Source: Maea johnstoni (taxonomy: Eukaryota; Annelida; Polychaeta; Spionida; Magelonidae). From it: 64,000 nt of DNA. The notes beneath the pieces are model-generated. The model made no database searches. It was not told where the DNA came from and saw only the letters and a list, made by a program, of their open reading frames with translations. Where the stretch lies: contig OZ012697.1 in the NCBI GenBank assembly GCA_963942565.1, positions 28,912,561-28,976,560 on the forward strand, written 5' to 3'. The position numbers were made by a program, and so were the translations under genes. Below are positions 10,829 through 23,363 of the stretch, piece by piece. Within the stretch, counting starts at the first letter, position 1, and each line of letters starts with the position of its first letter.

Positions 10829-13292
10829 GGGGCATTTCACAGTAATTGGTCCGCAGACCTCCAATTTTCAAAATGGATTTATGATATTCTTTCAACTTAG
10901 TTAAAAAAGAAAACATTCTACGTTTCATGAATCTATGATTATTTTTTTTCTGACTTAAGTATATTTGGAGATATCGCAATTTTAATCCAAAGTTCTGTAT
11001 TCCACAGGGTGCGAACGGGACATTTGAAAAATTGAGATATTTCAACTATATTTCAATATTTTTACTAATTACTTTAACAGACATGATAATTTATGGCTAT
11101 GTAATCAAGTGATTATGGAAAAATAGCAGAAATATTTCAAAAGCATACTTAAATGGCCTGTCCTAGATGCAGATGTCCCGTTCGCACCCTTTCAACTTCC
11201 AAAAGTTTTGATATTTTCAAAACTAGGCATGTCATTAAAAAATCAATAAGGAATCTCCTCCTATCCACTATATACTACATTATGAGTTATCAGAAATGTG
11301 TATTAACTCCATGTGTAGCAGTAAATTACAACTTTTACAAAGGGTGCGAACGGGACAGTATGGTTGCGAACGGGACACTTTGGGTGATATTTCCATACTT
11401 GAACTCCCTCTCTTCATATAGAAGATCACTGTACATTGGAATAAAGTAATCTGACTATTTAAGCTGGAAATGGAATCAATATTTCTGCAAATATCATTAG
11501 TTTTACTAGACTTAGGGTCTCATACCTATTTGGGAGCCTCCGAGCCTGGGAGGTACTGAACTCCTGCATCGAAACGTTAATTTGGTATTCACCATTTCAC
11601 CTCTGTGTATGGATACAATGGATACTTATAGTGATATTAGCTGCACTATTGATAAAGAGTAGCTTTTTAATCATGGTTTATATGCTTGTATTAGCTTCTT
11701 ATTTGATTGAAAGGGGGTGATTGTATGTACCTAAATGAAGTAATATCATCTGGATTTTATATACTAGAAAGTCACATCGAAATTAGATGAATCTTCATAA
11801 AATACTAATGTGCTGAGAAACAACCCCTTATGTATGATGAATTCTGGTTATCAGATGATAGCCTTTGCATGTGTAGAATAGTTAATTCATGTTTTTTTGA
11901 AAATATATGGTAGCCTTTACTTTTGAGTGCATTATCAAGGATGCTTCGAGTTGAAATTCTTCTCCATACTTTCAGCAGGTACCTTCCAAAACAGAAAATT
12001 AAAATTCGCCCTTGTAGCAGCATAAATTCATACTTAAAAGGGTATTTTTTGCTGCTAAGCTAGGTATAATATCCTAATAGGATGGTTTTGGGTATTTTCC
12101 TAATGATTTCTTGATAAAAAGACTTGTTTTCCTTCATGGGACAAAAGTGTCCCGTTCGCATCCGTCCCGTTCGCAACTGACTTCACATGATAAATATCAA
12201 AATTTCTCTTTCATAAAGCACGTTTCTGGAAAACAAAGGTAATCATGGTGTGCACAAGTATTTAGGTGATCTAGTCATGCTACTTATACAGATGTAGAGC
12301 TGGTAACAAATCAGAAATTTTGAAAGTAGCGAATTATTCAAAATGTCACGTCATAAGATTTGAAATTTCTTCCTTCTATCAGCATAAATATATGCTTTAA
12401 AGTTTTTTTTCTGCTGCTAAGCTAGGTATAATATCCAAATCTGATGGTTTTAGGTATTTCCCTAATGATTTCTTGATAAAAAGACTTGTTTTTCTTCATG
12501 GGACAGAAGTGTCCCGTTCGCACCCGTCCCGTTCGCAACTGACTTCACATGATATTATATCAAAATTTTTCTTTCATAAATCATGTTTCTGGAAAACAAA
12601 GGTAATCATGGTGTGCACAAGTATTTTGGTGATCCAGTCATGCTTCTTATACAGATGTAGAGTTGGTAACGAAGCAGAAATTTTGAAAGTAGCGAATTAT
12701 TCAAAATGGCACGTCATAAAATTTGAAATTTCTTCCTTCTATCAGCATGAATACATGCTTTTAAAGGGTATTTCTGCTGCTTAGGTTGGTACAATATCCA
12801 AATATGATGGTTTTAGGTATTTTCCTAATTATTCCTTGGTAAAAAGACTAGTTTTTCTTCATGCGACAAAAGTGTCCCGTTCGCACCCGTCCCGTTCGCA
12901 ACCGACTTCACATGATTAACATCAAAATTTCTCTTTCATAAAGAATGTTTCTAGAAAACAAAGATAATCATGGGGTGCACAAGTATTTTGGCGATCTAGT
13001 CATGCTACTTATACAGGTGTAGTGTTTGTAACAGAGCAGAGATTCTGAAGTTAGCAAATTATTTTGAATCTCATGTCGCAGAGGTGTCCCGTTCGCACCC
13101 TGTCTTTTTTTAAACATAACTCTTTATTTTGAGAACGGATTTTAAAAATTGAAGTAGGTATAGAAAGCAATAGGTGGAATGGTTCATATGGACTGAAAAT
13201 GAATGATTTCAAATCAGTTGCTAAAAAATTATCCAATGCTTTCTTCTGCAAATTGTCCCGTTCGCACCCTGCGGCTTACCGTGAAATGCCCC
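10829..13292. mobile_element. Element B: TA-embedded non-autonomous transposon
   Basis: Inverted ends GGGGCATTTCACAGTAA / GGGGCATTTCACGGTAA (one mismatch) are flanked by TATA on both sides. Twelve copies of the iteron TGCGAACGGGAC or its complement occur at 11010, 11175, 11345, 11365, 12149, 12164, 12511, 12526, 12874, 12889, 13086 and 13255; those nearest the two ends are inverted relative to each other. The right half holds three ~362-bp tandem units. No transposase-like frame is present. It abuts element A across only 5 bases (ATATA). Inferred: a second non-autonomous element with the same TA target habit. Confidence 0.7.
12000..13080 (+). repeat. ~362-bp tandem repeat inside element B
   Basis: Three units, phased by paired iterons at 12149/12164, 12511/12526 and 12874/12889 (spacing 362 and 363). 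Each unit repeats 'ctgctaagctaggta' and 'gacttcacatgat'. Unit sequences differ at scattered sites, so the amplification is not very recent. Confidence 0.85.
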
Positions 13293-13599
<307 letters not shown>

Positions 13600-13929
13600 G
13601 TGCAGTCAAAACCAAATTATGGTTGGAGATAAACCTATGGGCAAAACGGGTCCCAGCACAATCAATATCCTCACACCACTTCTATGCCACTATCTCATCC
13701 CCTCAGAACGCCCCTAGATGGGCATGAGGAGAGAGAGAAAGAGAGGCAGCGTTTTTCTCTGCCGACTAAAGATCAAAGGTTCCTCAAAAAAGAGGAATAG
13801 GAAACGGAGCCAAAGCCACAGACCTGGCCAGGACCGGCATCCAGCCTATCTTTATGACACACAGCTCTCTGAAAACCTCAGTTTTTGTCAAAAAATATCA
13901 CAGATCTAGACAACAATTTCTTAGAACTC

Positions 13930-14160
13930 TTAACCCATTAATGCCCACAGTAGCAAAAGGCAGCCTGACAATTTTGATGAAATCTTACAACCGGCAGCAT
14001 ACTTGTTAAAATATCTGAAGGCGAAATGTTGATTAGAACACTACCAACAACTCTCCTTCATTTTTGTTTGTAAAAAAAAATTTGATTGCCAAATTGTTGT
14101 CAAAAATAATATGGATCCAGACGACAATTTCTCATAGAACCCTTAAGCATCAATAATCTT
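13930..14160. mobile_element. TTAA palindromic MITE, right end decayed
   Basis: Starts TTAACCCATTAATGCCC and contains the internal arm 'ctccttcat' and the 'cagacgacaatttc' block. The right terminus is only approximate ('cttaagcatcaataatc'). Confidence 0.6.
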
Positions 14161-14247
14161 ATGACACCACTTAGTAAGTGAGACAGTGTTTTGCTTCTGG
14201 GCAGGCAGCCACAAATCAAAGGTCGTATTAGATATTTATAGTAACTA

Positions 14248-14477
14248 TTAACCCATTCACACTTAAGAGTTTCTCTAGAAATATTGTCTGCTATTTTCAT
14301 ACTTTTGGAAATAACTTGGGAATAAAGCGAAAGATCGCAAAATATTTCAAGGAGAGTTGTTTTTTATCTTCTGATCAACATTTCTCCTTCAAATGTTTTC
14401 CAAAAAATGCTTTTGTAAGGAAAATATTTCCAAAATCGTCAGGCCTCTTTTGGCCGCTCTGAGTGTCAATGGGTTAA
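14248..14477. mobile_element. TTAA palindromic MITE
   Basis: TTAACCCATTCACACTTAAG at the left and gagtgtcaatgggTTAA at the right: inverted ends inside TTAA targets. Confidence 0.8.
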
Positions 14478-14626
14478 CTAGACAGATTTGACTTCCCCCA
14501 TACTTTCCATATTGAGCCTCCAGCCAATAGCAATCCAGACATCTATTCACTGCTGAATGTGACCTAATCACTCAAGGGATTATAAAGGATAAAGTTCTAT
14601 ATCTGCTCCTCAATGATAGTGGGCTC

Positions 14627-14860
14627 CAGGGTCTTAGCCAGGATTTTCAAACTGGGTGCCCATAGTTAGCAATTGCCAACTTATAGGGCTCCAATTTTTT
14701 GAGTTTTGAGCTAGACTACAATATACTTAGATAGTTAGATAACAACCAAAAACATGTTGTTATCTAAGCAAATTAATTTAGTGAAGGAAGTCATAATACC
14801 ATTATACATTGTCATGGGGATTTTGTTGAGGTGAAATAAAAATCAATAATATGCTATAAT
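14627..14860 (+). mobile_element. hAT MITE, right end lost
   Basis: Starts CAGGGTCTTAGCCAGG and keeps the conserved 'aaactgggtgcccat' block and interior up to 'gaggtgaaataaaaatc'. The right arm is missing. Confidence 0.7.
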
Positions 14861-14887
14861 ATGATAACTGGCTCTGTATGACCCCCT

Positions 14888-14970
14888 ATAACTGCCCCAA
14901 TAGTTGAGTGGTCTAAGGCATTGCAAATTACATCTCGCTATCATTCACCTATGCCTGGATTAGAATTCAG
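14888..14970 (+). repeat. tRNA-derived SINE head
   Basis: An A-box-like 'agttgagtggtctaaggc' and a B-box-like 'ggattagaattc' lie about 45 bases apart, in the order of a pol III promoter. This is the same head type as on the minus strand at 5405-5480. Confidence 0.5.
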
Positions 14971-15466
14971 CCATTGGCTAGATTAATTATATGATATATT
15001 TATCAAACAGATCCATTTCCTTCCCCTAATGAAAATCAATTCCTTTAATTACAATTTCTCTGAGTCTGTGCACATGTCTACATTGCAAGCTCAAAATAGA
15101 ACTCCGGATTTAAATAGGACCAAGTTCCATATGTCTGGAAAATGACAGGTGAAATTAAGAAATGTCCAACGTCATGTGGCCTTATTTGGTAATGTAAAGG
15201 CGGTCCTTTCTGTCAGTAAGCACTTGCGTCACTCCTCCCCGAGTCACGTCCGCAGTAACACAGCCATGTTAGCACATGCGATCGCGCTGCAGTGCCCTTT
15301 AATCAATTTCCCCTGATGAGTTCCGAAGCTTCTTGACTTCAGCCACAAGTGCTCTCTCTCTCCCTCTCTCTCTTGCTCGCTCGCTCGAGCTATATGTAAT
15401 ATAGTCTGCTTGTTGCTGGCATAGGGTGAGTGAATGAGGGTTTTAAGGCGCATCTGTACCATATTC

Positions 15467-15690
15467 TCAGCTAGCAGGGCATCAGGGTGTCATTTGGACA
15501 CCAAAACCCTCAAAAATCACCCCTCAGGTAATTTCTCAAGATGTCAATTTCAAGCATGTAATTGAATTTTTCCACCTCAATATATTTCTCAAGGCATTGT
15601 ATAGGGATATTATGCCTCATTTCAATAAGTAAACACATTTTTATGGTTGTAATCTGAGAATATTAATTGAGTTCTCCCTTATTTCTATCT
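15467..15690 (-). mobile_element. hAT MITE, partial
   Basis: Has 'gctagcagggcatcaggg', 'catttggacacc' and the family interior to 'ctcccttattt'. The other end is absent. Confidence 0.65.
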
Positions 15691-15699
15691 TTTGTCCTC

Positions 15700-16500
15700 A
15701 TATTTTATCTTTTGTACTGATTTTTTTCATATTTTGTTCTAATTTTTTCAACCTCAATACTCCTATATAGCATATTATTGGTCAAGACAAAAGATTGTGC
15801 CCCTTGCAGGGTGCTTGTATTTAAGTCAAAACCATTTTAAGTTCCCACAAGCTCTGGCTAATTTTGATTTTATTTGGTCAGAAATCTTGAAAATTACTTG
15901 AAAAGGAATGGCTCAACCCAACAGGAACAGCAATATGCAGTGCAATATTTCAAAAGCTTTCCATAGGTTTATTGTGACTAATTTAGCCAGACTCACATGT
16001 ACACTCCAGATGTAAACAGGCTTGTGACAATACTTTAGGAATATGGATTTGGAATTTATTTTATTATCCTCTAGGCTAGCATCTAACACCTACACTGTTA
16101 TACACCTTGCTTAAACCTTCAGAAGCCATTTCCGCTTTTCTCCCACTTGAAAAGCTCGGCCATATCACAACGAGGAAGAAAAATGAGTGTCTGGTATTGA
16201 CAAGCACTTGTTGGTTAATTGTTTATATTAGGAAATTTCAGCATCGGCACCAAGCTAGGTGTATATTAATCAGATTAAATGGCGCTACACTCAGGGTTCG
16301 AAATTAAGTGCTTTTTTCAGGTAGCTCAATTGCATCTTCAAAATCTGCTGAAATGTGTTGTGTATAGAAACCAGTACATCTTTGGCCTCCCTGCAGTAAT
16401 TTGAGGGAGTCGCAGGAGAATTCAAGGGAGCCCTGAGGACCCGACTCAAGTTTATTTCGAGCCCTGCACTCTATATGGAAAGGAATATTTTTCAGGTTAA
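15700..16500. other. Unannotated stretch
   Basis: Unique AT-rich sequence with no recognised element or coding frame. Confidence 0.4.
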
Positions 16501-16504
16501 CCAA

Positions 16505-16930
16505 TTAACATTAATGCTCGCAGTGGCTTAAAGCAGCCCAACAATTCTGATGAAATCTTTTAACCGCAATCATAGTTGGAAAAATATTATAATGAGAATT
16601 GGCACTAATAACACTACCAACATTTTTCCTTCAAATATTTCTAAAAAACCATTCTCAGTTCCAAAGTTATTGTTAAAAGATTTATAAACACTGATGACAA
16701 TTTCGAAGAACTCTTAGTCCATTAATGCTCATAGAGGCCACAACTAACCTGACCATTTTCATGACATGTTTCAATCAGGTTACAACATAGTTTGGAAAAT
16801 ATTTGAAGAAGGAATTTAATTAGAACAATGTTCACACTTTTTCGTCAAATAATCTTTAAAATCAGTCTTACTTTCCAAGTTATTGTCAAAGGTATCAAAG
16901 ACTCAGACGACAATAGAAAGACCCGTAGAG
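16505..16930. mobile_element. Two adjoining TTAA-family copies, decayed
   Basis: A copy beginning TTAACATTAATGCTCGC at 16505 runs to about 16712, where a second begins ('ccattaatgctcatagaggcc') and continues to about 16930. Both keep the 'caatttc' and 'ttcaaat' arms. The TTAA between them has decayed. Confidence 0.55.
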
Positions 16931-17257
16931 ATTCAAATATCTCATTTATGCCTTAAGTCAATTATTTCAGAAAACTGTGTCCTGCCCAGTATTTTTATTG
17001 AAAAAAGGACACCCAAAATCTTTATGATGGTCATTTTGGCCACCCTGAGTTTCTAGAAGGCATTTTCCTAACGTAATCAATACTTCTAAAAAAAACACTG
17101 TATATGCAGCTGTTGTATGTTACAAAATGCAAAGAAAAACATTCTTCACGACATTGGGAATGTTTTAAGATTGATTTCTTCAGGAAAAATAATAGTTCCT
17201 AGTAACATAAACATAGCATTTACCGCTAACTGCTATACCAGATACACAAGAAAAGAT

Positions 17258-17465
17258 TAACCTTGTGTCGTCTGGACCTTACATACTTTTGAAAATTACT
17301 TCAGAATGGAGCATTAATTCGTAAAAATATTTGAAGGAGAGTAGTAGAGAGAGTTTTAATGAACAATTTTCCTTCAAACTTTTTCTAAATATTGCTCCTT
17401 CGAGACAGATATCCCTAAAATAGTCAGGTGGTGATGACTGCTACAGGGATTAATTGGTTTTCGAG
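17258..17465. mobile_element. TTAA-family copy, decayed
   Basis: 'gattaaccttgtgtcgtctggacc' at the left, 'cagggattaattgg' at the right, and the characteristic 'tttgaaggagag' arm between them. Confidence 0.55.
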
Positions 17466-17999
17466 CTTGAAATACCAAAGGTATTTCTGAGATTATCCTA
17501 GGAAGTAGGAACAATACATAAATTTCCTAAAATTGTCTGGCTACATTTGGCAAGGATAGAGCTTCTTGACCAATTTCTTTTGACTCTAAATTTGAGACTC
17601 TTTTGAAAAGAAAGAGCAATTACCAAAGAATGATTTCTCAAAACATTTAAAGAGGAAGTCTTCCTGCAGCTCTGGCTAACATTGCTCCTTCAAGAATATT
17701 CTGAATGAAGTATTTTGGGGATGTATCATTAAAATAGAAAGGCAGTTTTGACTTGTTTCAGCCATGTCAATTTTCAATTGCGAAGGATTATCCTTTGTTT
17801 GCCCTAGAGATTGTTTTCTCAAATAAAGCATTTTCTTCATACATAAAAATTATATTTTTTCTTAAATAAAAATGAAATATCATGGTTTTCTTTAGAAATC
17901 TAACACAGAAACTCAGATGGGAGTAAGTGAGGTAACTAAACACTGTATTTCCACTATTTACACTTAGCCGAGTGGGCAACCATAAGAGGAAATATCAGT

Positions 18000-18330
18000 G
18001 CCCGATTCCAAAATGAGGCGCTTTTTGCATATAAGCAGGCAACCAATCAATTGAGAGCGCTCAGTCTGTTACTAGGTTATGGTTATCAAGTGAACGTAGA
18101 GAGCGCCACTCAATCCCACGCACAACAGGCAGACCCGCCTGACACACCGTAATTGCCACAAATATCGCTATGATTACAAATGATGCCTGTTGCCATGGCA
18201 ACAGTTATGGGGAAATCAGAGACAGCGCAGCAAATGTCAAGCAAAAAGGAAGTTGGCGGAACAATCAAAGGGGACCGCTAAATAGTAGCGTCAACACCGC
18301 AGGCGAAGAAATTAGCATTAGGAAATCAAG
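18000..18330. promoter_or_regulatory. Candidate regulatory island with perfect X-box
   Basis: A less AT-rich, unique block in otherwise repeat-filled DNA. It holds the perfect palindrome GTTGCCATGGCAAC (18189-18202), an RFX X-box, and a POU-like 'ttttgcatat' at about 18025. The block lies in the probable intron or downstream region of the minus-strand kinesin gene. Function is inferred only. Confidence 0.35.
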
Positions 18331-18475
18331 AAAATGAAATGGTTCTGTTTTCATCATTGCAGTAAAGTTAAAGAAATTCCTCCTAGCTTACTATTTCACA
18401 ATCTTTTTTTTTTGAGATTTAAAGTTCTAGTCATGCTTTTACTGTGATGATAAACTGATAATGATACTTATAATG

Positions 18476-18702
18476 ATAATAGCATTATAATAATAATAAT
18501 GATAATAATAATAATAATAATAATAACAATAACTTAAGACAATAATGATGATAATAATAACAATAGAAATAATAATAGTAATAATAATAAAAATAATAAT
18601 AATGATGATAATAATAACAATAATAATAATGATAATAATAATTTAATAATAATGATGATGATGATAATAGTAATAATAATAATAATAATAACAATAATAA
18701 AT
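18476..18702. repeat. (AAT)n microsatellite
   Basis: Imperfect AAT/GAT/AAC trinucleotide tract. Confidence 0.95.
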
Positions 18703-19069
18703 TACTAAATTAAGAAATGTTGAATTCTTTGTTTTAATGATACATCTACGTTGAGGTGATGTACCCGGAAGCGTGTGGATGCTAGATGTGATTGCTCCAT
18801 AGCCTACGCCAACTAGAAGATGATGAAATATGAAACCAATTATGCGTCGTCGCAGCGGATCAGCATCAGCTGAGAGCTCAATATGCCCCAGAGGCTGATT
18901 TACAGCTCGTTAATTGTCCTCAGAATTACCAGGTGCGACAAGGAGAAATACCTGGTTGCTAAGGAGCTAATGAGGCCAACATACATGCCACTTAACGTTG
19001 GCTAGGGATACCCCACAATCCCTCCTCTCATACATGATACTTGAGAGAAAGACTATATCCAGTATAGTA

Positions 19070-19350
19070 GGGTGTCTGGGTCTTTTGTGGACAGACTAAC
19101 CCTTAAAAATCAATCAGCGGGATATCCTATTTTTGGGAGGAATTTCTAAAAATGTCAATTCCAAGCAAATATATGATAGTTCCAATCACCTTATTTCAAT
19201 AACACTGCATAAGATCATTACAGGGCATGCCATTTTAACAAGCAAAATATGTTAATGGTTGCAACATGTTATCTAAATATTGTGTGGTCTCCCTTGAGAA
19301 ATACTGGACATCCTAAAATTTTACAATTGCCATGATGGCGCCATTTTCTA
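19070..19350 (-). mobile_element. hAT MITE, diverged copy
   Basis: Shares 'gggtgtctgggtcttttgtggac', 'tctaaaaatgtcaatt' and the closing 'aattttacaattgcca' block with better copies. The termini are eroded. Confidence 0.6.
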
Positions 19351-19433
19351 GATAAATGGCTCACCTCTCCTTTAGAGATGTTTGTCTGGATGCGACTTAA
19401 CTCTATTGAAATTGCTTTACCCATATTTATATT

Positions 19434-19437
<4 letters not shown>

Positions 19438-19521
<84 letters not shown>
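19438..19521. repeat. (TA)n microsatellite
   Basis: About 84 bases of TA ending in TGTGTG. Confidence 0.95.
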
Positions 19522-19527
<6 letters not shown>

Positions 19528-19605
19528 CTGCTTCTATAATCAAATCGATATATAACCCCATTGCTGCAGGCCATATTTGTTAGACGCTGCCTATCTTTTT
19601 GAGAA

Positions 19606-19962
19606 TCAAATTGAATCCAACAATTTCCCCGTTTCTTCTCGATCCATATTGTACTCCGCCCTGTACGTGCTGGACGCCAATTCAATTACTTCCCGCTCAT
19701 CCCAGAGACTCAACAGGCTCTCAGTCATCTCCACCAGGCCAACAGGTTTTTTCCACCCACCTCCCTCATCATCTGACAAATCGGCCGATATTTCTACATC
19801 AAAGAAGAATCTACAAAAATATTTGAACGAAAATTGTTCTTCATGATCCCATGAACAAAGTCTCTTCAAATATTTTTCGTTATTTTCGCTTATGGAGAAA
19901 ATAAATGGATCTTTGTTGGATGAGCGTCTTGGCGGCGCAGCAAGCGTGAACTGGCTGGCCAA
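19606..19962 (-). other. Unassigned open frame, 118 codons
   Basis: An open minus-strand frame whose distal half has a mixed, protein-like composition (acidic stretch, then WDEREVIELASSTYRAEY). No domain family is recognised and no clean acceptor/donor pair frames it. It could be an exon fragment of an unknown gene or a chance frame; the latter is a little more likely. Confidence 0.2.
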
Positions 19963-20014
19963 TATCCATGCCGACAGACCTGCTGCCTATCATTGATATG
20001 TGAACAGGTCCTAG

Positions 20015-20028
20015 GTTGCCATGGTTAC
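20015..20028. promoter_or_regulatory. RFX X-box-like site
   Basis: GTTGCCATGGTTAC lies in a GC-richer unique block (about 19960-20240). It differs from the perfect palindrome at 18189 in the right half-site only. Confidence 0.4.
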
Positions 20029-20439
20029 CCGTTAGGCAGCAGTAATGTTGTATATTGATCAGGGGAAGAGTGCGGCGGTGAGGAGGAGGTGGGACAGTGA
20101 TACGGCGACAGACAGTGCAAGGAGCCCTTGCCATCGGCACGGCAACACTGCTGGGAAACGGCACTTAGCTGATTTAGGAGCGAGTGCACTGTGCGGATGT
20201 GAACTACCCGCTAACTGACGTTATTGCGATTGGCCGTGCAATAACCAAAGTGCAGCTTCAATTATCCAATGCCTTGATTGCGAGTAACCGTCATCTGATG
20301 AGAAGTCAAATCAATTGGTTTGAATGTTTATACAGTACCAGCAGCCTGGAAAACTTCAAGTTGAGGTATTACATAGGGAGAGTCATAATAATTAAATCAT
20401 TGGGTCATGTAACCATATGACCCTTTTGCTGCTCCCCCT

Positions 20440-21040
20440 ATAATGTCCATTTAATGTCCCCTTGTTCACTAATTTTGGTGTCCAATATTTCCCATTTTGT
20501 TGCTCCCAAATATGCAACCCCAAATGCAAATGCCCCTTTTTACCTCCATTTATCTTCTCTTGTTGCCCTCATATTTTCCCTTTTCTTATCACCATATTTG
20601 TCCCCTTTTGTAGCTATAAGAATGCAGTTCCCCATATAGCAAACCCCTTTCGTTAACCCCATATTTTCCTTTTTTGTACCCCCACATTGCCCCATTTGTA
20701 GCCATAAGAATACAGTTCCCCATATATAGTTACACCTTTATTTACCATCACATTGCCCCCTTTGTAGCCATAGGAATACAGTTCCCCCTTTTGTTGCCCC
20801 CATATTTTCCCTTTTTGTACCCCCACATTGCCCCCTTTGTAGCTATAAGAATACAGTTCCCCATATAGCAACACCTTTATTTACCATCACATTGCCCCCT
20901 TTAGTAGCCATAAGAATACAGTTCCCCCTTTTGTTGCCCCCATATTTTCCATTTCCTTACCCCAACATTGCCCCCCTTTTGCAGTCATAAGAATATGCTT
21001 CCCCATATAGCAACCCTCTTTTGTATGTTTACCCATATCA
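20440..21040. repeat. Degenerate minisatellite (CCCC / ATAAGAATACAGTTCCCC)
   Basis: About 600 bases built from reshuffled modules: 'tttgtagccataagaatac', 'agttccccatata', 'cacattgccccc' and 'catattttccctttttgtaccccc'. Module order varies between units of roughly 60-110 bases. Open frames across it are repeats of the modules. Confidence 0.85.
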
Positions 21041-21136
21041 CACATGGCGTTTCTATTATATAACTACTAATGAAATTCAAATCTGACACCTGATGCTTTA
21101 GCAATTACTGCCATACAAACACTACAGGGCAATCCT

Positions 21137-21320
21137 TAACCCCATCATGCCTAGAGATCTTGACAGATGTTGTCTAGAACTATGGTACTTTTGAAAATAT
21201 CTTTGGCAGTATTCATAAATTGTAGAAATAGTTAAAGGGGAGTTGTTGGTAAACTTCTGATCAATAATTTGTCCGAAAATAATTTGGGAATTTTTTTTTG
21301 AACACCTTCAATGTACCTCC
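21137..21320. mobile_element. TTAA-family copy, right end lost
   Basis: TTAACCCCATCATGCCTAG start and 'agatgttgtctagaac' block, with the arm 'aaaggggagttg'. It runs into a poly-T stretch without a right terminus. Confidence 0.6.
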
Positions 21321-21469
21321 CCTTTGCCCTTTTCATTGGCCTCTATATCCCCCCCCTCCTTATAGCCATAAGAATATGGCATATAGCACACAAGAACCTC
21401 CAGACAGTGGTAGCAACCAGGGATTGTTATAAGAGTTCTCAGCTTATAGATGTAATATCAATGACATAG

Positions 21470-21693
21470 CGCGAGAATATTATGCCCTTTCTAAAAAGGT
21501 ATCAACACATTTTATGGCTGTTTAATAGCTGAATAACACATTATGGTCTTCCTTTAAAAATAGGATGCTCTAATATTCATGCAACAATATGCTTGAGATT
21601 GACATTTTTAGAAATTCCACCAAAAACATTTGGGTTGTGTGGATTTTGAAGTGTCCAAATGATGCTTAGACAGCATGCTTGCTAAGGCCCTGA
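21470..21693 (+). mobile_element. hAT MITE, left end lost
   Basis: Has the interior 'tgagattgacatttttagaaattcc' and the right end 'catgcttgctaaggccctg'. Confidence 0.7.
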
Positions 21694-21699
21694 AAAATG

Positions 21700-23360
21700 A
21701 CACTTTGAAAAATACACAAACTGGGTGGCCTTCCTTGGTGGGTAAGTTTTAATTTAATTATATGATGCTTTATTTGACACGTTAAGCAGTTCATATGAAA
21801 ATAATTACCCTTCCCCTTAATCCTGCCCAGCCAGTCTAGAATTACCCTTGACCTTTCCCTAAAGAGCCAAACTATCAATGCATGGGTTTATTATAATAAG
21901 GCAGCAGGGGTAACAATGTATTCTCAAATTACTTTCTTCCATCGTATGCCTGTGGCACAAAAAACACCTGACTAATTTGATAATATCTCTCTAACAAAAG
22001 CAATTTTCAGAAAATGTTTGTTGAAAGCAGTAATGTTGATCAAAATCCCACCCATCACTATGATTATAATTGTGAATAAAATGCATTTTTATTCCATAAT
22101 CAATGTCTTGTAGAGTTTTTTAAGGACAAACTTCTTAATAGTCTCCCATACTGCATTTTTTTTCAATTCCAATAGTCATGTGGGGTGGCCTGTCATTATT
22201 ATCGGGCAACGCATTGAGAAAACCTTTAAAAGAAATATCCTCTGATTCTAGACTGCAATCATTATACAAAGTTCAATCCAATGGGATGACATTGTGATCT
22301 TAGCGGTGGAATGAGCACCAAGCCGCCTATAATAGTGAAAAACTCTGCCACCAGCAATAGCATAAGGGCTAGACTGTCTAGTCTCATCCACGCGGAGGAC
22401 TTTGTTATTGACCGCTACATGCAGCAGCGATCGTAAACAAGCAGTTACCAAGTCTACTCTTTGGAAAAGTGGGCAAGGAGAGAGAGAAAAAAAGGTGCCT
22501 GTCTGTCTGTGTGTCTGCCACCTTCTATTGTAGGTATTTGCAAATGGCTGGCTGGAATTAAGTCTAGTGAGCCAGTGTGTGGGCTGAGGACTGCTGCTAA
22601 ATATGCCGAGCGATTATTCACAGGAAATGTCAGTGCACACAGTCATGAAAATCTAAGAAATAAATGATCCTAGAGCTTGATCTGTCAGTTCAGTTATAAA
22701 TAATACGTTAAAAATTAAATCAAACAGTATGACTCCTAGGATTTATTCCCCCAGGGGGGAGAATTTCCTGGGAAACCTAGGAAATCCCCCCCCCCCCCGG
22801 GGACATTTTCCAGGGGGGGGGGGGGGGGGAGATTTCGTGGTACACCGATATTACGAAATATTATGCCTGTAATTATTGACATTTATTATCAAAGTAGTTG
22901 GCTCAACAAATTAAATACATGTATGTTGTTTTAAAACCCAAGTTTCACTGTACACACCATTAATTAACCCTACTTTAACTGGATTAAGTCATAAAGAACA
23001 CCTATTAAGAATTTCTCAGAAAAAAAATGTAGTACTGCATCACCGACTTTGTCATTCTATGCAAATATCTATTATGATTCACAAATGAACATAAGGTTAA
23101 ACAATGGACCTCTTCATCTGCATCTTGGTCAGTATTATTTGTATGCAAGAAGGTGCAGAGCCCCACATAGATAGTGACCAGTCATGAAAGGACAGTTTTC
23201 ATAGACTTAATTATTCGAGAAAACTCTGACTAAGCGCTCGCCCACAGCCTTCGCGGCCAAGATTGGCGGTGAGTCAGCACTGACAGTGTTTGAAACGAAC
23301 GCTCTGCCTAGGTAATGCAATCCATGAACAACACATATTCAACCACCAAATGATGTCTGT
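21700..23360. other. Mostly unique stretch
   Basis: No gene recognised. It holds half of a TTAA-family copy at about 21965-22060, a poly-C/poly-G hairpin at 22785-22832, and a GC-richer unique block at 23225-23330. Confidence 0.4.
22785..22832. repeat. poly-C / poly-G inverted tracts
   Basis: A C-run of about 13 and a G-run of about 18 separated by 'ggggacattttccag', able to pair. Together with 'cccccaggggggag' just upstream this forms a G-rich/C-rich foldback. Run lengths may be unreliable. Confidence 0.8.
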
Positions 23361-23363
23361 AGC

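Noticed and set aside
10829-13292. Regularly repeated GTCCCGTTCGCA considered as a CRISPR-like array
   Set aside because: Spacing is irregular, repeats are only 12 bases, and the context is eukaryotic and transposon-bounded.
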